This document shows, in pieces, positions 34,395 through 43,708 of a stretch of 57,281 bases of DNA. Positions within the stretch are counted from its first letter, which is position 1. Each line of letters starts with the position of its first letter. The DNA comes from Bacteroidales bacterium (GTDB taxonomy: Bacteria > Bacteroidota > Bacteroidia > Bacteroidales > UBA3663). The stretch covers positions 1 through 57,281 of the forward strand of contig JAFSKF010000048.1 in NCBI GenBank assembly GCA_017449065.1, given 5' to 3'. Both the position numbers and the translations under genes were made by a program. The notes beneath the pieces were generated by a model. It did no database searches. It saw only the letters and a program-made list of their open reading frames with translations, and was not told the origin of the DNA.

Positions 34395-35618
34395 TTAGTA
34401 GAAGAAGATGTAACCCATCGTGATGGCAGCAATAATGCCAATCAGATCTGCAGCCAGACCGTAGCCGGCAGCATAGCGGAACTTCTTGATGCCGACCGAT
34501 CCGAAATAAACCGCCAGCACATACATGGTGGTGTCGGTAGAACCTTGGATGATGGAGGCGACATGCCCTTGGAAACTATCCACGCCATAGTTCTGGAACA
34601 CATCAAGCATCATGGCTCGCGCTCCGGCTCCGTTCAGCGGTTTCAAGATGGCGCAAGGCAAGCCGGGAACGAAATCGGTATTCATGCCGACCAGACTGAA
34701 AACCCATCCCAATCCGTCGGTGATGTAAGTGAGTGCCCCGCATTCACGGAACAGGGAGATGCCGACGAACATGGCAATCTGATAAGGAATGATGGTTACA
34801 ACGGTCTGGAAGCCTTCTTTTGCGCCTTCCACGAAAGTGCTGAACAACGGCACTTTCTTATAGGCACCGATGCCTAAGAAGAGCATGATACAGCCGAAGA
34901 GGAGAATGTTGCTCACCAGCGTGGAATAGAGTTTCAGTTGGGTCTCGTTGAGCGTAGCAAAGAAATAGGAGAGTCCACCGATAAAGACTACTGCGCCGAT
35001 CAGAAAACTCAGCAGAACCTTGTCCATACGGATACGTTGCTTCAGACAGCACAACAGCAAGCCGCCCAGCGAAGAGCAGGAAGTGGCTAATAGCAGAGGC
35101 AGGAAGATGTCGCTGGGATTTGCAGCACCGAACTGTGCCCGATACATCATGATGCTGATCGGAATGATGGTAAGTCCGGAAGTGTTAAGCACCAGGAACA
35201 TGATCATGGCATCGGAAGCCGTATCTTTCTTGGGATTCAGTTCCTGTAGTTCTTTCATCGCCTTCAGTCCCATTGGGGTAGCGGCATTGTCGAGACCGAG
35301 CATATTGGCCGATACATTCATCAGGATGCTGCCTTGTGCCGGATGCCCTGCAGGAATACCCGGAAAGATGCGTGAGAAGATCGGATTGATAAGTTTGGAG
35401 AACTTGGCAATCACGCCGCCTTGTTCGCCGATCTTCATCAGACCGAGCCAGAACGTGAGTACGCCGGTCAGACCCAGACAGATTTCAAAAGCACGGGCCG
35501 AAGATTCGAAGGTTACATTCATCAGACGAGTCCAAACTTCGATATCTCCAAGAGAAGTATTGACAATAGCCATCACAAAGGCTATTACAAAAAAGAATAA
35601 CCAGATCCAGTTGAGCAT
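34395..35618 (-). CDS. SpmA/SpmB-like fused nucleoside-recognition (Gate) membrane protein
   Basis: This 407-residue protein has about ten membrane helices in two similar halves. It reads as a fusion of spore-maturation proteins A and B. The first half has SANMLGLDNAATPMGLKAM and the second TIIPYQIAMFVGISLFRECG plus the conserved KPLNGAGARAMMLD and STDTTMYVLAVYFGSVG segments. The family contains Gate domains; despite the name, it is common in non-sporulating Bacteroidetes, where its substrate is unknown. It lies 34 bases downstream of proC on the same strand and is probably co-transcribed. Confidence 0.88.
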   Translation of the reverse strand: MLNWIWLFFFVIAFVMAIVNTSLGDIEVWTRLMNVTFESSARAFEICLGLTGVLTFWLGLMKIGEQGGVIAKFSKLINPIFSRIFPGIPAGHPAQGSILMNVSANMLGLDNAATPMGLKAMKELQELNPKKDTASDAMIMFLVLNTSGLTIIPISIMMYRAQFGAANPSDIFLPLLLATSCSSLGGLLLCCLKQRIRMDKVLLSFLIGAVVFIGGLSYFFATLNETQLKLYSTLVSNILLFGCIMLFLGIGAYKKVPLFSTFVEGAKEGFQTVVTIIPYQIAMFVGISLFRECGALTYITDGLGWVFSLVGMNTDFVPGLPCAILKPLNGAGARAMMLDVFQNYGVDSFQGHVASIIQGSTDTTMYVLAVYFGSVGIKKFRYAAGYGLAADLIGIIAAITMGYIFFY

Positions 35619-35652
35619 AACTGTAACAAATAATTTGTCCGATGTATATCTT

Positions 35653-36444
35653 TTATTTGCCTGCGGCTTTCTTCAACCCGGCTATCACAGCGTGGTCGAA
35701 GCCCTCTTTCGTCATTTCGTTCAGACCCTTGATGGTGATGCCACCTGGCGTGCAGACTTTATAGATTTCGGCATCCGGGTAGGTGCCGTTCTTTTCAAGG
35801 AGTTGCACAGCGCCCAGTACGGTCTGGTCGATCATCGCTTTGGCCACGTGTGGATAGAACCCCAGTTCGATGGCTCCCTGAATGGCGGCTTTGATGTATT
35901 CGAAAGCGTAGGCAATTCCGCATGAGGTAACGGCGGTTCCTGCTGCCATCAGGCGTTCTTCGATGACAATGGAGGTTCCCAGTTCATCGAACATAGCTTT
36001 CAGCAGCTGTTTTTGCGATTCCTCCACCTCGCTGTTAAACGACATAAGCGTCGGGCTTTGTCCGATGGCAATGGCGGTATTGGGAATGACGCGCACCATC
36101 TGGAACGATTCGCCGCCCAGCATCTCGGTGAGTTGGTCGAAACTGATACCGGCAGCCACGCTTACCAATAACGGATGTGACTGGTGAATGACCGGATAAA
36201 TCTGTTCGAGCACGCTTTGCACCAGCCAAGGCTTAACTGCCAGCACAACCATGTGTGCTCCTTCTACCGCCTGGCGGTTGTCGAGAGAAGTGTGGATGTT
36301 CGGAACATCGGCCTGTATGCGGTCGAGGGTCTGCTGTGTATGTGCAGTTATAGTGATATCTGCAGCGTGGACGATGGTGCCTGCTGCGAGTCCGCGAGCA
36401 ATGGCTCCTCCCATGTTGCCTGCGCCAATGATTGTGACCTTCAT
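35653..36444 (-). CDS. proC: Pyrroline-5-carboxylate reductase
   Basis: This 263-residue protein has the N-terminal dinucleotide-binding GAGNMGGAIARGL (residues 7-19), AVKPWLVQ, the VRVIPNTAIAIGQS segment, and the C-terminal family signature region TSCGIAYAFEYI...GAVQLLEKNGTYPD, then CTPGGITIKGL. It performs the last step of proline synthesis, reducing pyrroline-5-carboxylate with NAD(P)H. It sits three bases after the MCE gene, in a run transcribed leftward from the amidase promoter. Confidence 0.94.
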   Translation of the reverse strand: MKVTIIGAGNMGGAIARGLAAGTIVHAADITITAHTQQTLDRIQADVPNIHTSLDNRQAVEGAHMVVLAVKPWLVQSVLEQIYPVIHQSHPLLVSVAAGISFDQLTEMLGGESFQMVRVIPNTAIAIGQSPTLMSFNSEVEESQKQLLKAMFDELGTSIVIEERLMAAGTAVTSCGIAYAFEYIKAAIQGAIELGFYPHVAKAMIDQTVLGAVQLLEKNGTYPDAEIYKVCTPGGITIKGLNEMTKEGFDHAVIAGLKKAAGK

Positions 36445-36447
36445 TGT

Positions 36448-37308
36448 TTATTTACCAAAAAGTTTGATGTTGATATAGCGTTTCGGATGCAGCTTGATGT
36501 CGGATACCAGGCTGTCGATATTTGCCAGTGTGGTTTCGAGTTGAGTATGCAGTTCGTCGCTGTTAATCAGTTTGCCGGCCGTACCATCGGTATTGTTCAA
36601 CGAAGACACGACAGTATTTACCGAATCGATTGTTGCAGAAGCTTGGGCAATCAGTTGTTCCACGTGCGCTTGACGAAGTTCAAGGCTAAGGGTGTCGAGG
36701 TTCGATGATGCATTGTCAACGTGTTCCAGAATGCCGGGCAGTTCCCGGTTCAGGTCGGTGAGTGTCTTGTCGAGTTTGTGACTCAGTTCGTTCACCTGAA
36801 GGAGCGTTTCCTGCACCTTGCTGTCGTTCACCAACACATTCAAGCCGGTCAGTAGCGTGTCGATCTTGGGCAGCAAAGCCATCACAGCAGGCATCGCATC
36901 GGCGATGCCGTCGGTCAGTCCCGGAGCCATACCGCCGCCGTAGAGCGTATCGCCGGCTTGCATGATTTCCTGGCTGTCTCCTAATGTCAGATAGATATTG
37001 CTGTTGCCCAATAAATCGGGCTGGATGATTGCCGATGTTCCTTTTGGCATTTTCAGACTCGGATCAATGCTGAGTTCCAACAGAATCCGGTTGGTGGCAT
37101 AATCGATTCGCATATCGCGCACAAATCCTACCTTGTAGCCGTTCAGTTTGACATGGCTCGATTCTGCCACGCGTTCCACGTTGGGACTGATCAGATAGTA
37201 GGAGGTCGTGGTGTGCAGCTGTCCTTTCAGGTACTTGATGCCAACCACCATGACAACGATGGCAATAATGGTCCACAGACCGATGCGAAACTCGTTTGCT
37301 TTCTTCAT
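36448..37308 (-). CDS. MCE (MlaD-like) domain protein
   Basis: This 286-residue protein has one N-terminal membrane helix (about residues 10-28) and an MCE domain (~35-115) with LISPNVERVAESSHVKLNG, VGFVRDMRIDY and an ILLELSID strand. The rest is largely alpha-helical and probably forms coiled coils. MCE proteins bind and move phospholipids between membranes with an ABC transporter; the ATPase and permease are not in this window. It starts six bases after the cell-wall amidase gene. Confidence 0.9.
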   Translation of the reverse strand: MKKANEFRIGLWTIIAIVVMVVGIKYLKGQLHTTTSYYLISPNVERVAESSHVKLNGYKVGFVRDMRIDYATNRILLELSIDPSLKMPKGTSAIIQPDLLGNSNIYLTLGDSQEIMQAGDTLYGGGMAPGLTDGIADAMPAVMALLPKIDTLLTGLNVLVNDSKVQETLLQVNELSHKLDKTLTDLNRELPGILEHVDNASSNLDTLSLELRQAHVEQLIAQASATIDSVNTVVSSLNNTDGTAGKLINSDELHTQLETTLANIDSLVSDIKLHPKRYINIKLFGK

Positions 37309-37314
37309 AGTGAT

Positions 37315-38520
37315 TTAATTGGTGCGCTTACCTTCTGCGTCAAAATGGACGACAAAGGCATCTGGGAAGAGTTTGCGTACGTTTTGCAAATCATAGCGGA
37401 GTTCACTCTTCGTAGCTCCTTCTCCGGTAACATAGCGGTACAGATTGTCCGCTTTATAATATTGCAGGTTCGCCGATATGCCTAACAATTGTGGATCGCC
37501 TTTCTTCAAAAGTTTTTCGGTGACCAGGAACTGGATTCGGTAACAATCCTTCTTTTCAATTTGAGGAATAGCGTCCTTGATGTATTTGGTAGTAATATCA
37601 CTTTCTGCCAACTGTTTGGTGCCCGATTGGTCGGTCTGTTCAACAGCCTGTTGCTTCACTTCTTCAATCGGCAAGTTGTTGGGACTGTTGCTTTCGTCCT
37701 CTTTCAGTTGCCGGTACTTCCAGTCGCGGTAGTATTGCTCGCAGCCTTTCAGAATGGACTGTGCGTACAGTTCGTGCGATTCGGTTGTGTTCATGAAGCG
37801 TTCTTCTGCTGTGTTGGTCATGTAGCCCAACTCCACCAGAATCGCCGGCATTGGACTATAGCAAAGTACAAAAATGTTTTTCCGCTTCACGCCGCGATCG
37901 TGGGCATTGGATCTGTAAGATGATCTCCTCAATCCCGACATAATGCAGTCCTGTACATAGTGCGCTACCTCTTGGCTGTAGCGGTTATGTTTCTCGCGCT
38001 GCGTCTGGCACAGAATTTTGGTTTCCATATCAACGGCGTTTTCAAAGTCGATCTGCTTGCCGTCAATATCCAGATTCTCGCGTTCTTGCATGGTGCGTTC
38101 GCGAATGCGCTTCTGTTCGGCTTCACTCTTTCCCGCCAGTCCGGTAATGCCGAAGACATAGGTTTCCGGACCGTGGGCACCATTGTCTGCAGCAGCATTC
38201 ACATGAATGGAAATAAACAGATTGCCCTTGGCCTGACGGGCAATGCGGGTACGGTCGGGTAGGGAGGGATAAACGTCAGTTTGTCGCGTATAAACCACCT
38301 TGATTTCCGGATGCTTCTCTTCGAACAGTTCACCCAGTTTCAGAGCAACTTTCAGCGCAATGTCTTTTTCATTCATCCTCAGTTTGCGTTTGGGGGTGCC
38401 GATGTCCCCACCACCGTGGCCTGGATCGATAACCACAACGAATTGACTTTCTGCTATGCCGGCAACGGGAAATAACAGACACGAAAGCAACAATGAAAAT
38501 ATGATAAAATATCTGCGCAT
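37315..38520 (-). CDS. N-acetylmuramoyl-L-alanine amidase (Amidase_3)
   Basis: This 401-residue protein starts at ATG 38520, chosen because it gives a signal peptide (MRRYFIIFSLLLSC...GIAES) and lies downstream of the promoter; the longer frame from 38592 does not. Zinc ligands are visible: His35 in DPGHGGGD, Glu51 in RMNEKD and His in FISIHVNA. The catalytic Glu lies in ILVELGYMTN. A Lys/Glu-rich insert (~135-190) interrupts the domain, as in Bacteroidetes relatives. The last ~130 residues resemble a SPOR-like or other accessory domain. It cuts peptidoglycan stem peptides from glycan strands. Confidence 0.92.
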   Translation of the reverse strand: MRRYFIIFSLLLSCLLFPVAGIAESQFVVVIDPGHGGGDIGTPKRKLRMNEKDIALKVALKLGELFEEKHPEIKVVYTRQTDVYPSLPDRTRIARQAKGNLFISIHVNAAADNGAHGPETYVFGITGLAGKSEAEQKRIRERTMQERENLDIDGKQIDFENAVDMETKILCQTQREKHNRYSQEVAHYVQDCIMSGLRRSSYRSNAHDRGVKRKNIFVLCYSPMPAILVELGYMTNTAEERFMNTTESHELYAQSILKGCEQYYRDWKYRQLKEDESNSPNNLPIEEVKQQAVEQTDQSGTKQLAESDITTKYIKDAIPQIEKKDCYRIQFLVTEKLLKKGDPQLLGISANLQYYKADNLYRYVTGEGATKSELRYDLQNVRKLFPDAFVVHFDAEGKRTN

Positions 38521-38569
38521 GGACAACAGATTATAATCGGAATATCCGGTTTTGGTTAAAATTATGGTG

Positions 38570-38600
38570 CAAAAATAGTAAAAACCTTGCAACTTTCAAA
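38570..38600 (-). promoter_or_regulatory. Promoter of the amidase-MCE-proC run
   Basis: Minus strand: TTTG (38600-38597), a 19-base spacer and TATTTTTG (38577-38570), giving a leader of about 45 bases. It overlaps the -33 region of the divergent aroE promoter. Confidence 0.65.
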
Positions 38601-38617
38601 ATATTTTCGTACTTTTG
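38587..38617 (+). promoter_or_regulatory. Promoter of aroE
   Basis: TTG (38587-38589), a 20-base spacer and TACTTTTG (38610-38617) precede ATG 38660 by about 40 bases. It shares DNA with the divergent amidase promoter. Confidence 0.65.
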
Positions 38618-38659
38618 TGGCAATTTTAATTCTTTTTTAGCGAAATTCCTGAAAATATT

Positions 38660-39448
38660 ATGTCTGCAACTTCAAAATTCGGACTTTTAGGTCATCCCTT
38701 GGGGCATAGCTTTTCACGGCAGTTTCACAACAGCCGTTTTGCCGAGTTGCATATCGATGCGGAGTATTATAACTACGATCTGGAGGATATCTCCCGCTTC
38801 CCGGCCTTGTTGGAAAGTGAGCCGGATCTGTTGGGTTTGAATGTGACGATTCCATACAAACAGGCGGTTATGTCTTTCCTCGATGAACTCGATCCGCTGG
38901 CTGAACGTATCGGTGCCGTGAATGTCATCAAGGTGGAGCGCCAACCGGCAGATGTTGTCCGAAAGACCCGAATTCCCGGATTTTTCCTGAAGGGCTTCAA
39001 TTCGGATATTGTAGGGTTTAAGCAGTCGTTACTGCCGATGTTGAGCCAGCTTGGGTTGCGTGGCGGAAAAGCGCTCGTTTTGGGAACGGGCGGTGCCAGT
39101 AAGGCGATCTTTGTGGGCTTGCAGGACTTGGGCTTCCATCCGGTCTGTGTTTCGCGGACTTCAGGTGATCAGAAGATTACTTACGGAGACCTCACGCCCG
39201 AACTGATGTCCGAATGCCGGGTGATTGTCAACTGTACGCCTTTAGGGATGTTCCCCAAGGTGGATGCTTGTCCTGAGATTCCATACCAGCACCTGACTGC
39301 CGGACATATTTGTTTCGATTGCGTATATAACCCGTCGGAAACGCTTTTTATGAAGAAGGCGGCAGAACAGGGTGCTTTGGTGAAATGCGGCTACGAAATG
39401 CTGGTCGGACAGGCGCTTGAGAGTTACCGGATCTGGACCGAAGCCTAA
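38660..39448 (+). CDS. aroE: Shikimate dehydrogenase
   Basis: This 262-residue protein has the substrate-binding start FGLLGHPLGHSFS, the catalytic Lys67 in NVTIPYKQ and Asp116 in GFNSDIVGF, then the NADP-binding VLGTGGASKAI. It reduces 3-dehydroshikimate to shikimate in the aromatic amino-acid pathway. The C-terminal GYEMLVGQALES segment matches the family. A nitrilase-family gene follows after 11 bases, probably in the same transcript. Confidence 0.95.
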   Translation: MSATSKFGLLGHPLGHSFSRQFHNSRFAELHIDAEYYNYDLEDISRFPALLESEPDLLGLNVTIPYKQAVMSFLDELDPLAERIGAVNVIKVERQPADVVRKTRIPGFFLKGFNSDIVGFKQSLLPMLSQLGLRGGKALVLGTGGASKAIFVGLQDLGFHPVCVSRTSGDQKITYGDLTPELMSECRVIVNCTPLGMFPKVDACPEIPYQHLTAGHICFDCVYNPSETLFMKKAAEQGALVKCGYEMLVGQALESYRIWTEA

Positions 39449-39459
39449 TTGCAGGAAAG

Positions 39460-40233
39460 ATGAATATTACACTTTTTCAACAGGATATTGCCTGGTTGGA
39501 TTTCGAAGCCAATTACCGCAAAATCGAAAAGGTCTTGCAACAACATGCCGATACGGATCTGTTGGTTTTGCCAGAGATGTGTACCACCGGTTTTGTGACG
39601 TTGCCGGAAGAAGGGCAGATTGAGGTGGCAAGTGCTGTAGAATCCCGTCTGCAGGCTTTGAGCCGCCAGTATAATGCTGCCCTATGCGGCAGTTTTGCGG
39701 TTAAGACCGATTCGTGTAACCGGAATCGCTGTTATTTTGTAACGCCAGAAGGAGAGGTCTTTCATTATGACAAGCATCATCTGTTCCGTCCAGGTTTGGA
39801 AGATAAAGGCTATTGTCCGGGACAGGAACGCTGCATTGTTTCTTGGCGGGGAATCCGATTCCTGTTGGTGGTCTGCTACGACCTGCGGTTTCCAGTCTGG
39901 AGTCGCTTCCGCGACGATTCCCCTTACGATGTGATTCTTTGTGTGGCAAACTGGCCTGAGAAGCGTCAGTTGTCGTGGAATGTGCTGTTGCGTGCCCGAG
40001 CCGTCGAGAACCAGGCCTATTGCGTGGGCGTCAATCGGGTGGGACACGACATGATGTGCGATTATCAGGGCGGTTCCTGTGCTATTCATCCGTACGGACA
40101 TCCTGTGGCAACGTGTACCGATTATGCCGAAGGAACCTGCACCTTTACGCCCGATCTGGAGAAACTGATGCAATTCCGTCAGAAGTTCCCGTCGCTGGGC
40201 GATGCCGATGAGTTTGAGATCACTTCCTGCTGA
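39460..40233 (+). CDS. Carbon-nitrogen hydrolase (YafV/omega-amidase type)
   Basis: This 257-residue protein has the complete nitrilase triad: Glu39 (LVLPEMCTTGF), Lys105 (HYDKHHLF) and Cys139 (VCYDLRFPVW). The close fit of these motifs to YafV/Nit2-like enzymes suggests an omega-amidase acting on alpha-ketoglutaramate or similar amides, a repair or clean-up role. Its last 14 bases overlap the end of the convergent rlmN gene, so no terminator separates them. Confidence 0.88.
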   Translation: MNITLFQQDIAWLDFEANYRKIEKVLQQHADTDLLVLPEMCTTGFVTLPEEGQIEVASAVESRLQALSRQYNAALCGSFAVKTDSCNRNRCYFVTPEGEVFHYDKHHLFRPGLEDKGYCPGQERCIVSWRGIRFLLVVCYDLRFPVWSRFRDDSPYDVILCVANWPEKRQLSWNVLLRARAVENQAYCVGVNRVGHDMMCDYQGGSCAIHPYGHPVATCTDYAEGTCTFTPDLEKLMQFRQKFPSLGDADEFEITSC

Positions 40234-41308
40234 GTTTGTTCTTTCCTTCCCGTTTCAAGCTCGACAGCATACCGCAGGCCGCGTAGATGTCTTCGCCTCG
40301 TGAGGCTCTGATGGTGGTGGTCAGCCCGTGTTCGTTTAGAATACTCTGGAATTTCTCCATCTGTGTGGGATCGGAGGTTTGCAGGTCCACGTCGGGAATG
40401 GCGTGGAAACGTATCAGGTTTACCTTGCAATCTAATCCCGACAACAGTTTTATCAAAGCGTGCGCGTGTCGTGCATCGTCGTTCAGCCCTCTGAAGACGA
40501 TGTATTCGAACGTCAGATGCCTCTGGTGGCTCCAGTCATATTTATGCAGCAGGGTTAGCACCTCTTCCATCGGATAGGCACGTTGCACCGGCATTAGTTC
40601 TGCGCGTTCGTCAGCAAACGGACTGTGGATGGAAATTGCCAAGTGACATTGGCTTTGGTTCAGGAAGTCAGGCAGGTGCTGCATTTGTCCGATGGTCGAT
40701 AGCGTAACTCTTTTCGGACTCCATGCCATGCCCCAGGGAGCGGTAATGATTTCCAGCGCTTTCTGTACTTCTGTCCAGTTGTCGAGCGGTTCACCCATAC
40801 CCATGAAAACGATATTTGTCAGGGTGTCCGATTCCGGAATTGCGTAGATCTGGTTCAGAATCTGATTCGTCGTTAGATTCCCGTTAAAGCCTTGCTTGCC
40901 GGTCTGGCAGAAATAGCAAGCCATTTTGCAACCCACCTGCGAGGAAACACAAAGCGTGGCCCGGTTGTCGTGCTCCGGAATATATACGGTCTCAATGGGC
41001 AAGCCCGGAACGGATGCGTCTGCATCGTTTGCCGGCTTGTCACCTTTCTGCCGGTGCGAATCGAACAGATAGCGGATGGTACCGTCTTTCGAATGGGCAG
41101 CATCCATCGGATCTTCGATGCCAACTTCATAGCCTGCATCGATGAGCTTCTGTCGGTTAGTAAGCGACAGATTGGTCATGTCGAGAATGCTTCGCACACG
41201 CTTCTCGTATATCCATTGTGCAATCTGTTTTGCCGTAAACTTCGGCATACCCAACTGCAGCACGATGTCTTGAATTTCCGGGAGATTCTTTCCTAATAGA
41301 GGGAGCAT
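40220..41308 (-). CDS. rlmN: 23S rRNA (adenine-2503-C2)-methyltransferase
   Basis: This 362-residue radical-SAM enzyme has the iron-sulfur motif in GCKMACYFCQTG (Cys-x3-Cys-x2-Cys, near residues 130-137) preceded by CVSSQVG. Further conserved parts are MGMGEPLDN, PKRVTLSTIG, AISIHSPFADERAELMP and the C-terminal RASRGEDIYAACGML, which holds the methyl-carrying Cys. It methylates A2503 of 23S rRNA, and in many bacteria tRNA as well. The N-terminal ~90 residues form the usual helical RNA-binding domain. Confidence 0.95.
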   Translation of the reverse strand: MLPLLGKNLPEIQDIVLQLGMPKFTAKQIAQWIYEKRVRSILDMTNLSLTNRQKLIDAGYEVGIEDPMDAAHSKDGTIRYLFDSHRQKGDKPANDADASVPGLPIETVYIPEHDNRATLCVSSQVGCKMACYFCQTGKQGFNGNLTTNQILNQIYAIPESDTLTNIVFMGMGEPLDNWTEVQKALEIITAPWGMAWSPKRVTLSTIGQMQHLPDFLNQSQCHLAISIHSPFADERAELMPVQRAYPMEEVLTLLHKYDWSHQRHLTFEYIVFRGLNDDARHAHALIKLLSGLDCKVNLIRFHAIPDVDLQTSDPTQMEKFQSILNEHGLTTTIRASRGEDIYAACGMLSSLKREGKNKLSRK

Positions 41309-41361
41309 GAAAAAAAACTTTGACTGAGTAATCCGAGTAATCAGAAAAAACTCTTAAAAGC

Positions 41362-41389
41362 AAAGGACGTACCGTGAAGCACGTCCTTT
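41362..41389 (-). terminator. Terminator after the PpiD-like gene
   Basis: A 9-base stem, AAAGGACGT / ACGTCCTTT, with a 10-base loop is followed on the minus strand by GCTTTTAAGAGTTTTTT. It lies downstream of the foldase stop and upstream of rlmN. Confidence 0.65.
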
Positions 41390-41421
41390 ACAATATGTTC
41401 GAGATTGCAGATTCCCGTCGA

Positions 41422-43530
41422 TTAATAGAACTTAATGCGGTTATCTACGATAGTAGCGTCGGTATTCAGCTTCTGGTTGGCAACACCTGCGGCATTACGA
41501 TAAACAACAGCAGAAACTTTTTCCTTATAGTTGTCGGCATTGAACTCCAGACCCTTGTCGGTCTTCGAAGTTACCTTCAGGACAACCACGTTGTTGCTGC
41601 CGGCAATAGGACCAACCACTGTGCCTTCAGCAGCCTTGAGGGCTTCGGCAACCACCTTAGGCTCAACGCCCAAACCGGAGATACTGGTGGTATTGAAGTT
41701 TACGCGGCTGGCTTCCTGAGTGCTGGTTCCCAAAGCAGCGGCATAGCCTTCGAGAGTCTTGTCGGCCACTTTGCCAAAATCGTTCTCTACCAGATAAGCC
41801 ACTTTCTTCTCGGGCGTTACCATCATCTTGATATAGTTGTTGAGCTGCTCGTTGTCGATAGAAGCATAACCTTCCTCAATATCACCCTTGATGCCAACCA
41901 GCAACAGGTATCCGCCATCCTCATAGATCTCGGAGATATCGCCCTTCTTGCCGTCGAACACGAAACGGATAGCCTGACGGCAGTCCTTTACTTCGTTGAT
42001 GTCGTAGTTCGTGGTGGCAACGTTAGCATCGCGCATGCGGAAACCGGCAGTAAGAGCGCTGTCCTTCATCTGCTCAAGAGTAGGATAGGTGTTCGAGAAC
42101 TCGTTCAGCTTGCCGTACTCAGCACGACGGGTCTTGCTGCTTGGGCTGATACGTTCCGCATAGACAGCCACTTTCGACTGGGCCACAGGAGCGGTCTTTT
42201 CTACCACTTTAGCTACCAGATAAACCTGCTGCTGACCGTTGTTGAAGTCATACTTGAAAGTCTCTCCAGCTTTGGCAGCTTCGATCTTCTCGCGCAAGCC
42301 CTGCTCGAATGCAATCATATTGACACCGGTAGTCCAGTTGGCAGATGCATCCTGATCGCCTTTCTTGATTGCCTGGAAGAGGCTGTCCTGATTCTCGGCG
42401 GTAGCACCGGCAATCACCAGCTTGATAGAATCCGATGCGGTACGCTTGCCAAGGATGCGTGCCATATAGTAGTATTCGGCTAAGTTCTGGTCACTCTCGC
42501 TCTCCTCGCCCAGCAAACTGAGGATGTCGCCACGATAAACTTGTGGCTCGCTGACGGCATCCGCACCGTTGGCATCCACAAATTCCTTCAGCTCGCCACG
42601 GAAGGTATTGTTGTTCAGATAAGCATCAACGAAAGGAACGATAGAGTTGGCGGCAACCACTTCCTGAGCATTGCCGGTAGCAAACTCTTCGCGAATCTTG
42701 TTCATATTCTCAAGAACGTTCTCGCGGTCGGCATCGCTTGGACGGAGAGGTACGGCGATGTAAGAGATTTCGCGAGTCTTGACACTCTGCTTGAAGTTCT
42801 GTTTATGAGCCTCATAATAAGCCTTGATGTCGCTGTTCTTAACAGATACCAGTGAATCGGCTACGTCATAGGCGCTCTTGCGGACATAGGAGAAAGCTAC
42901 GTCGGTGTTCTCGCCGTTGTAAACGTCTTCTGCTTCGAGTACATTCGGCTGAATGGCTGCGCTCAGCAGCGCACCGTACTTCTGTGCTTTGCGGGTGCTG
43001 ATAATCTGACGCTCCAGCACCAGCCAGTTGTTGAGGGTCATGTAAGGAGCATTATATTTCTGCTGGAACTCCTCAAATCCGTTTTCTGAAACCAACTGGG
43101 CGAATGTCTGGCCATAGGCCTGAGCGTTCTGTCCGAAAACTTGGGTCATGACGGGAGAGATGTGCGAACCCTGTGCGAGTTCGTTCACTTCGGCATCGCT
43201 GACAGCAATGCCGAGATCCTCCAGTTGCTCGTCGAGGATGATTTCCTGAACGAACTGGTTGAAGACCTGATTATTGATCTGATGTGCGACATCCGACTTG
43301 TTTACATCCTGATTGAAGAAAGACTGGAAGAAATCGGACTGGTGCGAGCGCTCTGTCTCGAATTGTGTCCAGCCCACCTTCTTGCCGTTTACGTTCAGGA
43401 CGGTGTCATCATTGCGGAAGAATCCTGCATAATCGTCAAATCCGAACATGATGATCATGAGGATCAAGCCACCACCGAGCACCGCCAAAAGGAGGGTGGG
43501 GTGGTTACGAATAGATTGTAATGTTGCCAT
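41422..43530 (-). CDS. PpiD/SurA-like periplasmic foldase (peptidyl-prolyl isomerase)
   Basis: This 702-residue protein starts at ATG 43530; the longer frame from 43590 begins inside the promoter. One N-terminal membrane helix (about 12-33) anchors a periplasmic part with a SurA-N-type helical domain (VLNVNGKKVGWTQFETE... LDEQLEDLGIAVSDAEVNEL). A middle region contains parvulin-like segments, and a Lys/Ala-rich C-terminal half follows. This is the architecture of Bacteroidetes PpiD/SurA_N_3 proteins, which help outer-membrane and secreted proteins fold. The gene lies in a run with lptC and the CorC-like gene but has its own promoter. Confidence 0.85.
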   Translation of the reverse strand: MATLQSIRNHPTLLLAVLGGGLILMIIMFGFDDYAGFFRNDDTVLNVNGKKVGWTQFETERSHQSDFFQSFFNQDVNKSDVAHQINNQVFNQFVQEIILDEQLEDLGIAVSDAEVNELAQGSHISPVMTQVFGQNAQAYGQTFAQLVSENGFEEFQQKYNAPYMTLNNWLVLERQIISTRKAQKYGALLSAAIQPNVLEAEDVYNGENTDVAFSYVRKSAYDVADSLVSVKNSDIKAYYEAHKQNFKQSVKTREISYIAVPLRPSDADRENVLENMNKIREEFATGNAQEVVAANSIVPFVDAYLNNNTFRGELKEFVDANGADAVSEPQVYRGDILSLLGEESESDQNLAEYYYMARILGKRTASDSIKLVIAGATAENQDSLFQAIKKGDQDASANWTTGVNMIAFEQGLREKIEAAKAGETFKYDFNNGQQQVYLVAKVVEKTAPVAQSKVAVYAERISPSSKTRRAEYGKLNEFSNTYPTLEQMKDSALTAGFRMRDANVATTNYDINEVKDCRQAIRFVFDGKKGDISEIYEDGGYLLLVGIKGDIEEGYASIDNEQLNNYIKMMVTPEKKVAYLVENDFGKVADKTLEGYAAALGTSTQEASRVNFNTTSISGLGVEPKVVAEALKAAEGTVVGPIAGSNNVVVLKVTSKTDKGLEFNADNYKEKVSAVVYRNAAGVANQKLNTDATIVDNRIKFY

Positions 43531-43579
43531 TAGTTTGTTTTTTATATTATTAATTTTATTTTCAAAGCACAATCGGCGG

Positions 43580-43613
43580 CAAAGGTACAAAATATTTCCA
43601 AATATCGGACAAA
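43580..43613 (-). promoter_or_regulatory. Promoter of the PpiD-like gene
   Basis: Minus strand: TACCTTTG (43587-43580) with a TTTG at 43613-43610; the 22-base spacing is slightly long. The leader is about 45 bases. Confidence 0.55.
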
Positions 43614-43708
43614 AATGAGGCTAAAAAGTGCAAATTAAATGCATTTTTCTGAATTTTGCAGGTTTTCAGGCCGATAAACTTGTCATTTTGGACAAACATC
43701 ACTTGCTT

